Positions 63,974 through 64,000 of a stretch of 64,000 nucleotides of DNA are shown in pieces. Source of the DNA: Rhynchopus euleeides. Lineage: Eukaryota; Euglenozoa; Diplonemea; Diplonemida; Diplonemidae. Made by a program: the position numbers and the translations under genes. The stretch spans positions 744,001-808,000 of the forward strand of contig OY723318.1 in NCBI GenBank assembly GCA_963210315.1, read 5' to 3'. Positions within the stretch are counted from its first letter, which is position 1. Every line of letters starts with the position of its first letter. Under the pieces are notes generated by a model. That model did not search any database. It was not told the origin of the DNA and saw nothing but the letters and a program-made list of their open reading frames with translations.

Positions 63974-64000
63974 TTTCATTTCGCCTTTACCAAGGTGTGT

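Overview
The window looks like nuclear DNA of a flagellate protist, most likely a euglenozoan and plausibly a diplonemid. This is inference from four things. All 13 supported host genes lie on the + strand. They are preceded by C-rich polypyrimidine tracts and AG sites of the kind used for spliced-leader trans-splicing. Three of them also carry conventional cis-introns, with a strikingly uniform GTATG donor. One gene product resembles BILBO1, the flagellar-pocket-collar protein of trypanosomes, and the resident LINE has the endonuclease-RT-RNase H-zinc finger order of ingi/I-type elements.

Layout. 1-5140: a nest of TIR elements, each inserted at a TA dinucleotide inside an older palindromic element. 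5669-8603: a 2.9-kb transposon with long inverted repeats and two genes, one a spliced C2H2 zinc-finger protein. 10071-19708: host genes for a ubiquitin-like/DUF4116 repeat protein, a small cyclin-like (?) protein, an aquaporin-type channel flanked by ubiquitin-like domains, and condensin II subunit CAP-H2 (3 exons). 19709-23579: repeats. 23580-26751: NSF, the SNARE-disassembly ATPase (4 exons). 27353-28544: a non-autonomous hAT-like element with an 8-bp target duplication. 29391-39460: a tandem array of five genes for small secreted/single-pass Cys-motif proteins, plus a relic. 40208-40855: a MORN-repeat protein. 41318-57232: a BILBO1-like EF-hand/coiled-coil gene whose first intron holds an antisense LINE. 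57233-62190: repeats with a second hAT-like copy. 62191-63198: a membrane protein of unknown function. 63625-63973: an inverted second copy of a short TA element.

The apparent second LINE copy (50311-55700) repeats 44721-50110 exactly and sits next to a gap of exactly 200 N. It is best read as two unmerged contig ends, so there is probably one LINE and the intron is about 8.9 kb rather than 14.5 kb.

The host genes are a mixture of cell functions and not one pathway. NSF and the small proteins, which have C-terminal tyrosine sorting-like motifs, relate to membrane traffic. The BILBO1-like and MORN proteins suggest the flagellar pocket cytoskeleton. The BILBO1-like protein and the aquaporin-like protein share a recognisable N-terminal ubiquitin-like domain. 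The most unusual items are the UBL-aquaporin-UBL fusion, the OTU-protease-bearing LINE that appears to insert into (GT)n tracts, the expanded small-protein array, and a four-copy hairpin plus T-run motif.
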